From Atlanticothrix silvestris CENA357 (GTDB lineage: Bacteria; Cyanobacteriota; Cyanobacteriia; Cyanobacteriales; Nostocaceae), in assembly GCF_016056295.1 (NCBI RefSeq), contig NZ_JAECZB010000097.1, positions 45,377-109,376 of the forward strand: 64,000 nucleotides of DNA, read 5' to 3'. The position numbers were made by a program, and so were the translations under genes. Below the pieces are notes generated by a model. That model was not told the origin of the DNA and searched no databases. It saw only the letters and a program-made list of their open reading frames with translations. Within the stretch, counting starts at the first letter, position 1, and each line of letters begins with the position of its first letter. Below are positions 27,892-37,610 of the stretch, piece by piece.

Positions 27892-28719
27892 TTAGACTTG
27901 AGATTTTAGCGAATCCTTTAAATTTAAAGACCATCCTAAACTGGTTGGCTGTTCATAAACTCGCTTCAGAGTATTTACATCTCTAAGAGAAATAGGTGGT
28001 GAATTGCGAACCTGGGAAAAATACAGAACATCAGTTTGTAGGGGACTATGACCCCAAATTCCCAAAGCGTGACCAAGTTCGTGGCGGGCGGCTGCGGTGA
28101 GGTAATTACCTATCTGACTAGGACTTAGCAGGATTGTAAACTTGTGGGATAAAATTTTGTTACTGTTAGTATATAACTCGTAAGTAGTTTGTGCAGAACG
28201 GGCACGGGTGATTTTGCTGCCTGGGATAGCCTGTAGAGGCGGCGCTTTCCGCAAAATTGTAATATCAGCAGCTTCTGGCTGTTCGACTACTATCAAAGGC
28301 AAATAAACATTCCATTCTTGCACAGCTTGTAAAACGCTGTTAACCCAAGCTTGAACTTGCTTGCTCCTAACAACTTGTGGTGTTTCTACATATACACGAA
28401 TAGGAAATTGTGACCAGACTAAATAACCGACTTTGGTAGTTGTGACTTGAGAAAAGTAATCACCACTGTTTGTGCTGTCTTGCCAATGCACCAATTTGGG
28501 TGGTAGAGGGTGAGGTTTTGGCGAAGGTAGGGATGTGGAAAGAGAAATTTTTAGGTCTGGATTATGTTCTGGCGTATTTGTTAGAACAGCAATTGATTGG
28601 AGGTTAGTAAAAACAATTAGCAGCCCTGTACCAATAACTAAGGCAAGAACTGCTAATAACCGTTGCGTATTTAAATTTTTGCGGGTGTTAGGTTTTGGGT
28701 ATTGAATTTTGTTCCCCAT
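27892..28719 (-). CDS. Membrane-anchored matrixin-like zinc metalloprotease
   Basis: 275 residues. One N-terminal membrane segment (about residues 20-40, LLAVLALVIGTGLLIVF) points the rest outside the cytoplasm. A proline-rich linker is followed by a peptidase domain with zinc motif HELGHALGIWGH. Canonical matrixins have HExxHxxGxxH; here the third histidine comes one residue later. FPIRVYVETPQVVRS and DVNTLKRVYEQP resemble other cyanobacterial M10-like proteases. A Met-turn is not obvious. It starts 18 bases after secG, so it probably belongs to the gpmI-secG transcript. Substrate unknown. Confidence 0.8.
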   Translation of the reverse strand: MGNKIQYPKPNTRKNLNTQRLLAVLALVIGTGLLIVFTNLQSIAVLTNTPEHNPDLKISLSTSLPSPKPHPLPPKLVHWQDSTNSGDYFSQVTTTKVGYLVWSQFPIRVYVETPQVVRSKQVQAWVNSVLQAVQEWNVYLPLIVVEQPEAADITILRKAPPLQAIPGSKITRARSAQTTYELYTNSNKILSHKFTILLSPSQIGNYLTAAARHELGHALGIWGHSPLQTDVLYFSQVRNSPPISLRDVNTLKRVYEQPTSLGWSLNLKDSLKSQV

Positions 28720-28737
28720 CTTCCTATTCCCCTATCC

Positions 28738-28971
28738 TTACTTAGGTAGCCAACCGGCACTCAAGACTACTGTTAAACCCATAAAAATAACTGTCAGCGC
28801 CCAGGTGACTCTATTCAAGGTGTTTTCTGCGCTTTTGGTGCTGCTAAATAACTGGGCTTGTCCACCAATGGCTCCAATACCATCACCTTTGGGGCTGTGT
28901 AGCAACACTAAGATAATCAAACCAACGGCGGAAAGTGCCCAAATACCTTGCACAATATTAGTAGCTGTCAT
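28738..28971 (-). CDS. secG: Protein-export membrane protein SecG
   Basis: 77 residues from ATG 28971 (MTATNIVQ); an upstream TTG at 29001 is in frame but adds a non-conserved tail. Two membrane helices (IWALSAVGLIILVLLHS and VTWALTVIFMGLTVVLSAGW) flank the family loop PKGDGIGAIGGQAQLF. It is the small subunit of the SecYEG translocon; SecY lies at 41 kb in this window. It is located between gpmI and the metalloprotease, an order I regard as common in cyanobacteria. Confidence 0.92.
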   Translation of the reverse strand: MTATNIVQGIWALSAVGLIILVLLHSPKGDGIGAIGGQAQLFSSTKSAENTLNRVTWALTVIFMGLTVVLSAGWLPK

Positions 28972-29074
28972 GGTAGCAATCTCATTTATAAAAAGTTTCA
29001 AAACAGAGCAGTCAAAAGTTATGAGTTGGGAGTTGAAAAATCCTTAATTTTTAACTCCTAACTCCTAACTTGAT

Positions 29075-30673
29075 TTACATCCCAGCTTGCACGGGAGTGC
29101 GAGTACGTTGTACATCATAAGCTGCTGGATTGAGGAGCGATCGCCCCGTCATTTCTGGCGGTTGGGGCAATTGTAAAATATCCAGAAGCGTGGGAGCAAT
29201 GTCAGCTAGCTTGCCATCGCTTCGCAGTTCGACATTTGTACCATGTCCAGGAATTTTTACTTTCTCTCCTTCCACCAAAATCAAGGGAACTGGATTGGTG
29301 GTATGAGCCGTCCAGGGATTACCCCCTTCATCTAGCATATACTCAGCATTGCCGTGGTCGGCAGTAATTATTGCTGTACCTCCGGCTTTGGTGATACTGG
29401 TGAGTAGGCGACCCAAACAGCGATCAACTGTTTCAATCCCTGTAACTGTGGCTTCTATTTGACCAGTATGCCCCACCATGTCTGGATTGGCATAATTAAT
29501 GACTACCAGAGAGTAGATGCCTTTTTGAATAGCTGCGATCGCTACATCTGTGACTGCTTCTGCTGACATGGCTGGAGCTTTATCGTAAGTCGCTACCATT
29601 GGACTACTTACGAGTTCTCGGTCTTCTCCAGCAAAAGGTTCTTCCAAACCACCATTAAAGAAATAGGTGACGTGGGCATATTTTTCGGTTTCGGCGGTGC
29701 GAAACTGCTTTAGACCGTGATTGGCAATTACTTCTCCCAGAATATTACTCAAATTCTGTGGTTCAAAAGCTACAGCCACTGATAAGTCTGAATCGTACTG
29801 AGTAAAGGTCGCAAACGACAGCGGGGTGATTTGCTGTCTTTCAAAGCCTGTAAATTTAGGACTCACAAAAGCCTGAGTCAGCTGTCTAGCGCGATCAGGG
29901 CGGAAGTTGAAAAATATCACCCCATCACCTGGTTCTACTGCACCAGGAGCAATTCGGACTGGGGCAATAAATTCATCCTTCACTCCTTCGGCGTAAGACG
30001 CTTCTAAGATTTCTATAGCTTGGCGATTATCAACTGCACCATCTTGCGTGATCACGTCATAAGCACGTTTGACCCGATCCCACCGATGATCACGATCCAT
30101 CGCGTAGTAACGACCGCTGAGGGTGGCGATACGTCCAATTCCTATATTCTTTATGTAGTCTTGCAGGGATTGGATGGCTTTTATGCCCTCGGTGGGTGCG
30201 GTGTCACGACCATCAGTAATCGCATGAATACAAACTTCTGAAATTTGCTGTTCTTTGGCTAAGTCCAGTAGTCCGAATAGATGGGTGATATGCGAGTGTA
30301 CGCCTCCCTCAGAACAAAGCCCTATGAGATGTAACTTGCCATTTTGAGAGCGTACTTCCTGGCAAATTTTGACCAGTGCGGGGTTTTTGAGAATAGAACC
30401 ATCTTCGACCGCATCGGAAATGCGGACTAATTCTTGCGGTACTACTCGCCCAGCGCCAATGTTCAAATGGCCAACTTCTGAGTTACCCATCTGACCCTCT
30501 GGCAACCCTACGGCTTTTCCTGATGTGCGGATGAGAGTATGAGGATAAGCCGCCCATAAGCTTTCCATGATTGGAGTCTTAGCAGCAATAATGGCGTTTC
30601 CTCGCTTTTCCTCGCAGTAGCCCCATCCGTCTAAAATGACTAGCACCACAGGAGCAACAGGTGCTTTGGTCAT
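29075..30673 (-). CDS. gpmI: 2,3-bisphosphoglycerate-independent phosphoglycerate mutase
   Basis: 532 residues from ATG 30673 (MTKAPVAPVVLVILDGWGY); an in-frame TTG 54 bases upstream is unlikely. It interconverts 3- and 2-phosphoglycerate in glycolysis. Alkaline-phosphatase superfamily metal sites are visible: VLVILDGWG (Asp), the phospho-serine nucleophile in GNSEVGHLNIGAGR, TDGRDT, FNFRPDRARQ and TADHGNAE with the late HTTNPVP histidine. Two manganese ions are expected. First gene of a probable gpmI-secG-protease transcript. Confidence 0.96.
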   Translation of the reverse strand: MTKAPVAPVVLVILDGWGYCEEKRGNAIIAAKTPIMESLWAAYPHTLIRTSGKAVGLPEGQMGNSEVGHLNIGAGRVVPQELVRISDAVEDGSILKNPALVKICQEVRSQNGKLHLIGLCSEGGVHSHITHLFGLLDLAKEQQISEVCIHAITDGRDTAPTEGIKAIQSLQDYIKNIGIGRIATLSGRYYAMDRDHRWDRVKRAYDVITQDGAVDNRQAIEILEASYAEGVKDEFIAPVRIAPGAVEPGDGVIFFNFRPDRARQLTQAFVSPKFTGFERQQITPLSFATFTQYDSDLSVAVAFEPQNLSNILGEVIANHGLKQFRTAETEKYAHVTYFFNGGLEEPFAGEDRELVSSPMVATYDKAPAMSAEAVTDVAIAAIQKGIYSLVVINYANPDMVGHTGQIEATVTGIETVDRCLGRLLTSITKAGGTAIITADHGNAEYMLDEGGNPWTAHTTNPVPLILVEGEKVKIPGHGTNVELRSDGKLADIAPTLLDILQLPQPPEMTGRSLLNPAAYDVQRTRTPVQAGM

Positions 30674-30843
30674 AGTAAAATTGCCCTTTACTTTTTGTAA
30701 TACCCGAATGATACCACTGCTAATCACCGCTGCAAGTGAATTTCTGCTTATTAACTTATTTTATGAATTACTTTATAGTTTTCTTAGTTTTTTCTTAATC
30801 TTAGTAAATTTTATGTGTATTTTTATGATGCTTAAATTATTGG

Positions 30844-30881
30844 TTAGTTAGTAGTAGTGTTTAAACACTACTACTAACTAA
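30844..30881. repeat. Perfect 38-bp palindrome
   Basis: TTAGTTAGTAGTAGTGTTT is followed directly by its exact reverse complement, with no loop and no mismatch. It ends 5 bases beyond the stop codon of the ABC-F gene and lies downstream of it, in the spacer towards gpmI's upstream region. As RNA it would form a long hairpin and could end ABC-F transcription; as DNA it could extrude a cruciform. Confidence 0.85.
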
Positions 30882-30886
30882 GTCGA

Positions 30887-32581
30887 TCACTTCTTTTTTG
30901 CAGAAGATTTGGCAGATTTAGCAGCTTTTTTAGCTGCTTTCTCGGCAGCTATTGCCGCTAATTTAGCCTGTTCTTTTTCTTCAGCAATTTTTTCCAGGTA
31001 GTAATGATAATCGCCCAAGTAGACGCGGAATTCGCCATCACGGATTTCTACAATTTTGTTGGCTACCTGAGAGATAAAATATCGATCGTGGGAAACTACA
31101 ATTGCCGTGCCATCATAGTTTTGCAGGGATTCTTCCAACATTTCTTTTGCTGGAATGTCTAGGTGATTTGTCGGCTCATCTAAAATTAGCAAATTTGCTG
31201 GACGTAAAAGCATTTTTGCCAAGGCCAGTCGGGCTTTTTCTCCTCCACTCAATGCTCCCACTGGTTTAAATACAGTGTCACCAGTAAATAAAAACCGTCC
31301 TAAAAGCGTTCGGACTTCTTGATTATCCCAATCGGGAACTTCGTCATGGATAGTTTCCATGACTGTTTTCTTCAAGTCTAAAGCTTCAGCTTGATTTTGT
31401 TCAAAGTAACCAGGGATGACGTTGTGATCGCCTAATTGAACGCTACCTTCGGTGGGTGGTTCCATACCCATAATCACACGCAAAAGCGTAGATTTACCCG
31501 CACCGTTGGGGCCAAGAAAAGCTATGCGATCGCCTCTTTCAATTAGAAGACTGGTTCCTAAAAATAAAATTTTATCATCGTAGATATGAGTTAAATCTTT
31601 AATCTCTACAACTTCTCTGCCACTCCGGGGTGCAGGAGGAAAGCGGAAGTGTAGGGTTTTAACTCCAGCAATTGGTGCTTCAATTCGCTCAACTTTGTCT
31701 AGCTGCTTTTCCCGGCTTTTTGCTTGGGTGCTGCGAGTTGCACTGGCGCGGAATCTGTCAACAAATGCTTGTTGTTTATCTAGTTCTTTTTGCTGGCGTT
31801 CGTAGGCGCTAAGCTGTGCTAATTGACTTTCAGCTTTTTGTTGCAAGTATGCCGAGTAGTTACCAAGGTAAGTAGTAGAAACACCACGTTCAGTTTCTAC
31901 AATCTGGGTACAGAGACGGTCAAGAAATTCTCGGTCATGGGAGACTATAACCATTGGCGTAGTCAACCCCTTGAGGTAATTTTCTAACCACTCAATGGTT
32001 TCTAAATCTAGGTGGTTTGTTGGTTCATCCAGCAGCAAGACATCGGGTTTTTGCAGAAGGATTTTACCCAAACTCATCCGCATTTGCCAACCACCAGAGA
32101 AAGCGCTGACGAGGCGATCGCCATCTTCAGAGTCAAACCCCATTTCCGGTAAAATTTTTCCAATACGTGCGTCTAAACCATAGCCATCCAAAGCTTCAAA
32201 CTGACGCTGCAAGCGATCCAATTTATCAATCAGTTTATCTAGTTCTTCTGGCGTAGCCGTTTCCATTTCTTGCTGCACATGGGTTAGAGACATCTGTACT
32301 TGGTTAGCTTCTTGAAAGACTGTCCAAAATTCTTCTCTAACGGTGCGACTGGGATCAACTTCAAACTCTTGGTTGAGGTAGGCTATGTGCAAACTAGCGG
32401 GACGAATGATTTCGCCGGCTGTGGGTTCAATTTCTCCAGTGATAATCTTTAACTGGGTGGATTTTCCTGCACCATTGACACCGACTAAGCCAATGCGATC
32501 GCCTGGTTTGACTTCCCAGTTGATATCTTTGAGAACCTCGCCTGTGGGATAAATCTTACTGATATGTTCGAGTCGCAGCAT
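30887..32581 (-). CDS. ABC-F family ATP-binding protein
   Basis: 564 residues from ATG 32581 (MLRLEHISKIYP); the frame extends 37 codons further up to 32692 without conserved sequence. Two ABC ATPase domains in tandem: Walker A GVNGAGKST and GPNGAGKST, signatures SGGWQMR and SGGEKAR, Walker B LLLDEPTNHLD and LILDEPTNHLD. Between them is the charged helical linker (QLAQLSAYERQQKELDKQQ) that reaches into the ribosome in this family. There are no membrane segments, so it is a soluble translation factor (Uup/EttA/YbiT type), not a transporter. A Lys/Ala-rich tail ends the protein. Confidence 0.93.
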   Translation of the reverse strand: MLRLEHISKIYPTGEVLKDINWEVKPGDRIGLVGVNGAGKSTQLKIITGEIEPTAGEIIRPASLHIAYLNQEFEVDPSRTVREEFWTVFQEANQVQMSLTHVQQEMETATPEELDKLIDKLDRLQRQFEALDGYGLDARIGKILPEMGFDSEDGDRLVSAFSGGWQMRMSLGKILLQKPDVLLLDEPTNHLDLETIEWLENYLKGLTTPMVIVSHDREFLDRLCTQIVETERGVSTTYLGNYSAYLQQKAESQLAQLSAYERQQKELDKQQAFVDRFRASATRSTQAKSREKQLDKVERIEAPIAGVKTLHFRFPPAPRSGREVVEIKDLTHIYDDKILFLGTSLLIERGDRIAFLGPNGAGKSTLLRVIMGMEPPTEGSVQLGDHNVIPGYFEQNQAEALDLKKTVMETIHDEVPDWDNQEVRTLLGRFLFTGDTVFKPVGALSGGEKARLALAKMLLRPANLLILDEPTNHLDIPAKEMLEESLQNYDGTAIVVSHDRYFISQVANKIVEIRDGEFRVYLGDYHYYLEKIAEEKEQAKLAAIAAEKAAKKAAKSAKSSAKKK

Positions 32582-32681
32582 CAAGTTTCTCTCAGGTAGG
32601 GAATGGGTAGTTAAGGACGAAGTATTAACACCGCTTCCAATATTAACAAAAATTAACTCAAGATTCTGTTTTTTCGCACTA

Positions 32682-33489
32682 TTAATCTTCACTCTGAGAG
32701 TGCTGTTGTGCAGCCTGCCTTACTTCCTCTACACTCAAATCTAAAGCCTCCGCTATCTGCTCTACATTCAATCCGGCTGATAACATTGGTAGGACTGCTT
32801 TTAACTTACCTAGCCGTTCACCTTCTTCCTGACCTTCCTGAAAGGCTTCTTGATAAACTCGCGTTTGCTTTAACTCGCTTAATCCAAACATTGCTTCTAT
32901 CTCCTTTCTGCTCATTTGAGGCAATTTATAAACAAAGATTGTCTCTGATTAATTGTAATAATTGCTGTTGTTGCAGTTGTGAATTGATTTCTTGTTTGGT
33001 TCTGTTTATCAACTCTCTACCTTGGGCGATCGCAGTATCTTCAGTGGCAATTATTAATTTAATGGTAGCGATACCAATTGGTAGAGATGTAGATTCACCT
33101 AATTCATCTAGATAAATTCGTCTGACTCGCTGACTAGTAAAGAACTCACGATAATGTTTAATATCTCCTGTATCTAAACTCTTGGTTGGATATAAAACTA
33201 CAGCATTCCAATCATTTTGGGGTTTATTTTGCCTGAGATATAAACATATTTCTGCAAACAGTCGTGAATAAATTTCGCCGTCTGTTTGAAATTGTACTTC
33301 GACAAAGTAAATTGGATTTTCAGTAGTTTGTACAGGTAGAAATACACCATCGATTCTGAAGGCTGTTTGCTTAACTTCAACTGATGAAAATTGGTAAATG
33401 TTAGCTTCTTCAGGAGAATTGCCAATGAGTTCAAAGAAGATATTAGGGAAATCTTGAAATAGGCGATAAAAGATGCTGTCTATTTTCAT
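32682..33489 (-). pseudogene. Rpn family (DUF2887) nuclease/transposase-like gene, frameshifted
   Basis: Two adjoining frames make one family protein. 33489-32926 gives the nuclease part: MKIDSIFYRLFQDFPNIFFE start, the PD-(D/E)XK core with FRIDGVF and YFVEVQFQ, and the helix LINRTKQEINSQ. It ends abnormally after QLIRDNLCL. The next frame (from 32924) continues with LPQMSRKEIEAMFGLSELKQT and the EGQEEGERLGK coil typical of the family's C terminus. Removing one A near 32942-32949 would restore QLIETIFVYKLPQMSR. So the gene carries a +1 frameshift, or there is a sequencing error. Rpn proteins promote RecA-independent recombination in E. coli. Confidence 0.85.
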
Positions 33490-33845
33490 GAATATTGGAG
33501 TTTTAACACAGAGGGACGCTAAAGTAAGCGCAGAGTATTGCAGAGGTTGCAGAAGACTTTAGGCGTTTTGGGTACTTTCTCAGTGTCCTCTGTGACTCTG
33601 CGGTTCGCTATATTAGATTAACTAGCCTTCGCCTCATCCCCAAACGCTTCAGCAACAGCAGTAGCAGTCAATCTATCAGTCGCAGCTTTGTCACCCCTTC
33701 AGCCGCCTCATTCAAAGCGAATTTAATTATTATCATTATTTCAGTGAAATGGCGAATTTACTTTACACAGCATTAGAAAACCGCCTGTCTGTGTTGAAAG
33801 CAACACTACAACAAGCGGTTTACCACGGCTTTTAACAACAAATAT
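33490..33845. other. Spacer with repeat remnants and a decayed small reading frame
   Basis: 356 bases. 33500-33600 is dispersed repeat of the ACGCAGAG/CTCTGCG kind. On the minus strand 33736-33618 reads as about 40 codons: MIIIKFALNEAAEGVTK from ATG 33736, then, after a one-base shift, AATDRLTATAVAEAF to a stop at 33618. It may be a decayed small gene. The prfA terminator lies at the right end. Confidence 0.4.
33778..33821 (-). terminator. Terminator after prfA (end of ribosomal cluster)
   Basis: Outer stem AAACCGC (33778-33784) / GCGGTTT (33815-33821) and inner stem GTGTTG (33791-33796) / CAACAC (33801-33806) with AAAG loop. Read leftward it ends GCGGTTTTC, 25 bases after the prfA stop. Confidence 0.65.
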
Positions 33846-34943
33846 TTAGTTAGTACTAGAACTTGCTAACTCTGCTAAACGTTCCTGCTGGTCTTGAGAG
33901 ATGCAAGATTGAATAACCGTCTCTAAATCGCCTTCCAGAACAGGATTGAGGGAATAGTTTTGACCTAAACGGTGGTCAGTAACGCGGTTATCTTTATAGT
34001 TATAGGTGCGGATTTTTTCCGATCGCGATCCTGTACCAACCTGCGATCGCCGCATGGAAGTTACCTCTTCTTGTTGTTCACGTAACTTCATTTCGTACAG
34101 TTTCGCCCGCAGGATTTGCATTGCCCGTTCTTTGTTTTGCAACTGGCTACGTTCTTCTGTACAGAAAATTCGTATTCCTGTCGGCTTGTGGAATAAGTCA
34201 GCGGCTGTTTCTACCTTGTTGACGTTTTGTCCGCCAGCACCACCAGAACGAGCCGTACTCATTTCAATATCTTTCGGGTCAATATGAATTTCTACGTCAT
34301 CCACCTCTGGCATAATCGCCACTGTAGCAGTGGAGGTGTGAACTCTTCCACCAGCTTCAGTTGCAGGTACACGCTGCACACGATGTACCCCAGCTTCAAA
34401 CTTTAGCTGGCTGTAAACGTTGTCACCTTTAATTTCTAGAATGACCTCTTTCCAACCACCCATGTCTCCTAGAGATTCGCTCACCAAGGAAACTTTCCAG
34501 CCTTGAGTTTGGGCATAGCGCGTGTACATCCGCATCAAATCGCCAGCCCAAATACTCGCTTCATCCCCACCAGTACCAGCGCGAATTTCCAACATGATGT
34601 TTTTGTCATCATTGGGGTCGCGGGGTAGTAGTAAGACTTTCAAGCGACTCTCTAAATATTCTATTTTTTCCTCTAATTCATTTACTTCCAGTGCCGCCAT
34701 TTCTTGCAACTCTGGGTCACTCGCAGATTCTTTATAGACCTGACGCGCTCCGATCAAATCTTCTTGGGCTGTTTTCCAAGTTTCATAAGTATCAACTACT
34801 TCTTCCAAAGAAGAGCGAGACTTAGCAATTTGTTGATACTCATCAGGATTGCTAGCAGTATCGGGGTCGCCAAGGCGACGCGTTAATTCATTAAAGGTTT
34901 GTTCAACGGATTTTAGTTTGCCCAGTAAGTATGATTCAGCCAT
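33846..34943 (-). CDS. prfA: Peptide chain release factor 1
   Basis: 365 residues. RF1 reads UAA and UAG and triggers peptide release. The stop-codon recognition tripeptide PAT is at 193-195 and the catalytic GGQ at 237-239 in [12 protein letters not shown]. Domain 1 is the helical N-terminal region, and the [23 protein letters not shown] block follows. It is the last gene of the ribosomal cluster, 100 bases after rpmE. The GGQ glutamine is normally methylated by PrmC, not encoded here. Confidence 0.97.
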   Translation of the reverse strand: MAESYLLGKLKSVEQTFNELTRRLGDPDTASNPDEYQQIAKSRSSLEEVVDTYETWKTAQEDLIGARQVYKESASDPELQEMAALEVNELEEKIEYLESRLKVLLLPRDPNDDKNIMLEIRAGTGGDEASIWAGDLMRMYTRYAQTQGWKVSLVSESLGDMGGWKEVILEIKGDNVYSQLKFEAGVHRVQRVPATEAGGRVHTSTATVAIMPEVDDVEIHIDPKDIEMSTARSGGAGGQNVNKVETAADLFHKPTGIRIFCTEERSQLQNKERAMQILRAKLYEMKLREQQEEVTSMRRSQVGTGSRSEKIRTYNYKDNRVTDHRLGQNYSLNPVLEGDLETVIQSCISQDQQERLAELASSSTN

Positions 34944-35043
34944 GACAAGTGCGATCGCTCCTTAAAATAACAAATTGGCTCAAGCATTAAATGACAATCG
35001 ACCCAGCAGGCGCAGGGTCGTCGTTAACAGCAGAGCCAACCCG

Positions 35044-35286
35044 CTACTTTTTGGTTTGGTCGTCACCAGAGGTTTGAGTGCTGGACATACCGTATTTGCG
35101 AAGGAAGCGCTCAACTCGACCCTCGGTGTCAATAATTTTTTGAGTACCTGTGTAAAATGGGTGATTTCCCGACCAAACATCTACGTGTAGTTCTGGCTTG
35201 GTGGAGCCAACGGTCATTACAACTTGACCGTTACAGTAAACTTTAGCGTCCGGATACCACTTGGGATGAATATCAGATTTAGCCAT
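35044..35286 (-). CDS. rpmE: 50S ribosomal protein L31
   Basis: 80 residues. MAKSDIHPKWYPDAKVYCNG start and the conserved VDVWSGNHPFYTGTQKIIDTEGRVERF. Only one cysteine is present in the usual zinc region, so it is the zinc-independent (C-) form. A hydrophilic tail of about 12 residues follows the domain. Located between rpsI and prfA, as usual in cyanobacteria. Confidence 0.96.
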   Translation of the reverse strand: MAKSDIHPKWYPDAKVYCNGQVVMTVGSTKPELHVDVWSGNHPFYTGTQKIIDTEGRVERFLRKYGMSSTQTSGDDQTKK

Positions 35287-35405
35287 TGTTCTTTGTGTGG
35301 TGAATCTATATAAATTATAACTTTCAGCTTTTAAGCGAATTGAGGCATTAGGGAGTGGGAATAATTTCCTCTATACCCCATGCCCGATGCGCCATACCCA
35401 ATGCC

Positions 35406-35822
35406 CTAACGCTTAGAGTACTGAGGCGCTTTCCGAGCTTTGTGCAAACCATATTTTTTCCGTTCTTTTGCACGGGGATCGCGTGTGAGATAACCTTCAG
35501 TTTTCAAAGGTGGACGGTTGTCTGGGTCTAGTTGGCATAAAGCACGAGCAACTCCCAAACGAACAGAATCAGCCTGTCCGGTTAAGCCGCCGCCTTCTGC
35601 TTTCACCAAAATGTCATATTCGTTTTCTAGTCCCAGAGTTTCCAGCGGCCCTTTAATCACTCCCAAATAATTGGCATTAAATTGGAAGTATAAATCTCCA
35701 GGTTTGCCATTAACAATTAGCTTACCTTCACCAGGAACCAAGCGTACCCGCGCTACTGCGGACTTACGGCGGCCAGTACCCCAGTAAACGGCGCGACCGC
35801 TATTGGTATCTACTGCTTGCAT
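35406..35822 (-). CDS. rpsI: 30S ribosomal protein S9
   Basis: 138 residues. The family block [19 protein letters not shown] is near the N terminus. The C terminus ends [11 protein letters not shown], whose terminal lysine-arginine tail reaches the P-site tRNA. The ATG overlaps the stop of rplM (TAATG), so S9 and L13 are translationally coupled, as in most bacteria. Confidence 0.97.
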   Translation of the reverse strand: MQAVDTNSGRAVYWGTGRRKSAVARVRLVPGEGKLIVNGKPGDLYFQFNANYLGVIKGPLETLGLENEYDILVKAEGGGLTGQADSVRLGVARALCQLDPDNRPPLKTEGYLTRDPRAKERKKYGLHKARKAPQYSKR

Positions 35823-36277
35823 TAATTTTCTTCTCCAGGAATTGTATTAATTTTTAATTCTTGAGGTTTTTGAGCATCATGGGGATGAGTAGGCCCAGCA
35901 TAGACTTTCAGTTTAGTAAACAATTGTTTACCCAAGCTATTTTTAGGCAGCATACCTTTAACAGCTTTTTCTAAAATTCGTTCTGGTAGGCGCTGTTGCA
36001 ATTTGGCAAAAGTTTCAGTTTTCATGCCACCAGGACGACCTGAATGACGATGATAAAGCTTTTGGGTGCGTTTCTTGCCTGTAACTGCTACTTTCTCAGC
36101 ATTAACTACAATTACAAAATCACCTGTGTCTAAGTGAGGAGTGAATTCGGCTTTCTTTTTGCCTCTCAGAATTTGAGCAATTTCGCTGGCTAAGCGGCCA
36201 AGGCGTTGGTCAGTAGCATCTACTAAGTACCAGTCACGCTCAATAGATTTTTGAGGAGGAAGGTATGTTTTACTCAT
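35822..36277 (-). CDS. rplM: 50S ribosomal protein L13
   Basis: 151 residues. Conserved [41 protein letters not shown], and [27 protein letters not shown]. An early assembly protein of the large subunit. Start ATG 36277; the spacer to truA (36278-36322) holds STRR units. Overlaps rpsI by one base. Confidence 0.97.
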   Translation of the reverse strand: MSKTYLPPQKSIERDWYLVDATDQRLGRLASEIAQILRGKKKAEFTPHLDTGDFVIVVNAEKVAVTGKKRTQKLYHRHSGRPGGMKTETFAKLQQRLPERILEKAVKGMLPKNSLGKQLFTKLKVYAGPTHPHDAQKPQELKINTIPGEEN

Positions 36278-36340
36278 TTTTTCTTTGTCAGTTGTCAGTT
36301 GTTAGTGGTTAGTTGTCAGTTGCTAATGACTAATGACCAA
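36278..36340. repeat. STRR heptamers between rplM and truA
   Basis: GTCAGTT, GTTAGTG and TAATGAC-type heptamers fill the spacer and run into the 3' end of truA, contributing its last codons. Confidence 0.7.
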
Positions 36341-37150
36341 CTTTGGTAAAGTGTCGTACCAAATCTCTTTTGGAAAGGGGAAATCAGGATATCCGACTCG
36401 TAACAAGCATAAACCTTGTGGAGGTGCGGCATGTTTCACTTCTTGCCGACGTTGCTCTTTCCAGAGTTCGGTAAAGTTAGCAAGTGTCCGCTGCCCAGAG
36501 CCGACTTGCGCCAACATCCCTACCAACAGCCGTACCATGCCATACAAAAATCCATCTGCCTGTATTTCAATATGGATAAATGGCCCACTGCGAATACACT
36601 CTACTGCTTGTACCTCTACCCAGGAGTGCGATCGCTTTGATCCTGCGCGGTGAAAAGCAGCTAAATGATGCTTTCCCAACAGAGGTTTCAGAGCAGCTTG
36701 GATTAAGGATTCATCCAGGGGTGCATAATAATAATGCCAACTGAAGGATTTCACGAACAAGTTCGGTCGATCTTCAGTGTATATTGTGTAGCGATAACGT
36801 CGATAGGCTGCACTAAAACGAGCGTGCCAACGTTGATCTACACTAGCTGAAGCCCTTATTAATATATCTTGAGGCAGATAGCTGTTAAGAATTGTTGCCC
36901 ACTTGTGAGCTGGAATTAAACCTGTAGCTTCAAAATGGGCGACTTGAGCAGCGGCATGAACCCCGGAATCGGTTCGCCCGGCACCGTGTAAGGTTACATG
37001 ATGACCAAGAATTTTAGCGATCGCTGTTTCTATCTCTTCTTGGACTGTACGCTGCTGTTTTTGTCGTTGCCAGCCATGAAAATGAGTGCCCAGGTACTGA
37101 ATGACCAAGGCTACTCTATAAGTTGGTGTGGGCTGGTGGCTTTCTAACAT
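36323..37150 (-). CDS. truA: tRNA pseudouridine(38-40) synthase
   Basis: 275 residues. TruA converts uridines 38-40 in the anticodon arm of many tRNAs to pseudouridine. The catalytic aspartate lies in GAGRTDSGVHAAAQVAHFE. Also seen are FHGWQRQ near the start, RRYRYTI, and the C-terminal FLYGMVRLLVGMLAQVGSG. Placed between rplQ and rplM, the standard cyanobacterial location. The last residues are encoded by STRR repeat DNA. Confidence 0.96.
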   Translation of the reverse strand: MLESHQPTPTYRVALVIQYLGTHFHGWQRQKQQRTVQEEIETAIAKILGHHVTLHGAGRTDSGVHAAAQVAHFEATGLIPAHKWATILNSYLPQDILIRASASVDQRWHARFSAAYRRYRYTIYTEDRPNLFVKSFSWHYYYAPLDESLIQAALKPLLGKHHLAAFHRAGSKRSHSWVEVQAVECIRSGPFIHIEIQADGFLYGMVRLLVGMLAQVGSGQRTLANFTELWKEQRRQEVKHAAPPQGLCLLRVGYPDFPFPKEIWYDTLPKLVISH

Positions 37151-37226
37151 AAAATCTACATCAAGACTGAAGTGTGAAGTATGAGGTATAAAATTTTCAT
37201 CCTTTGTCCTTCATCCTTCATCCTTC

Positions 37227-37577
37227 TTAGACCAGTTCAATTATTGCCATTTCAGCATTGTCACCTCGACGAGGCACAGTATGCAGAATACGGGTGTAAC
37301 CTCCTTGGCGGCTACCATACCGAGTAGGAGCTTGCTCAAACAGAGCGTGAACTAGTTGTTTGTCATAGATGTAGCCTAGAGCTTCGCGGCGTGCTGCCAA
37401 GGAGCCATCTTTAGCCAGGGTAATCATTTTGTCAACTTTGCTCCGTACCACTTTAGCTCGAATTAAAGTGGTGGTGATTCGACCATGACGGATCAGTTCG
37501 GTGGAGAGCGATCGCAACAGGGCGCGGCGCTGGTCAGCTGGTTTACTGAGTTTTTTAACTCGACAACGGTGACGCAT
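37227..37577 (-). CDS. rplQ: 50S ribosomal protein L17
   Basis: 116 residues; [20 protein letters not shown] start, [29 protein letters not shown] core and a [20 protein letters not shown] end match the family at full length. It follows rpoA after 33 bases, as in the E. coli alpha operon. Confidence 0.97.
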   Translation of the reverse strand: MRHRCRVKKLSKPADQRRALLRSLSTELIRHGRITTTLIRAKVVRSKVDKMITLAKDGSLAARREALGYIYDKQLVHALFEQAPTRYGSRQGGYTRILHTVPRRGDNAEMAIIELV

Positions 37578-37610
37578 AATAATGCACTATGTATTATTAA
37601 AGGTTTTGGC

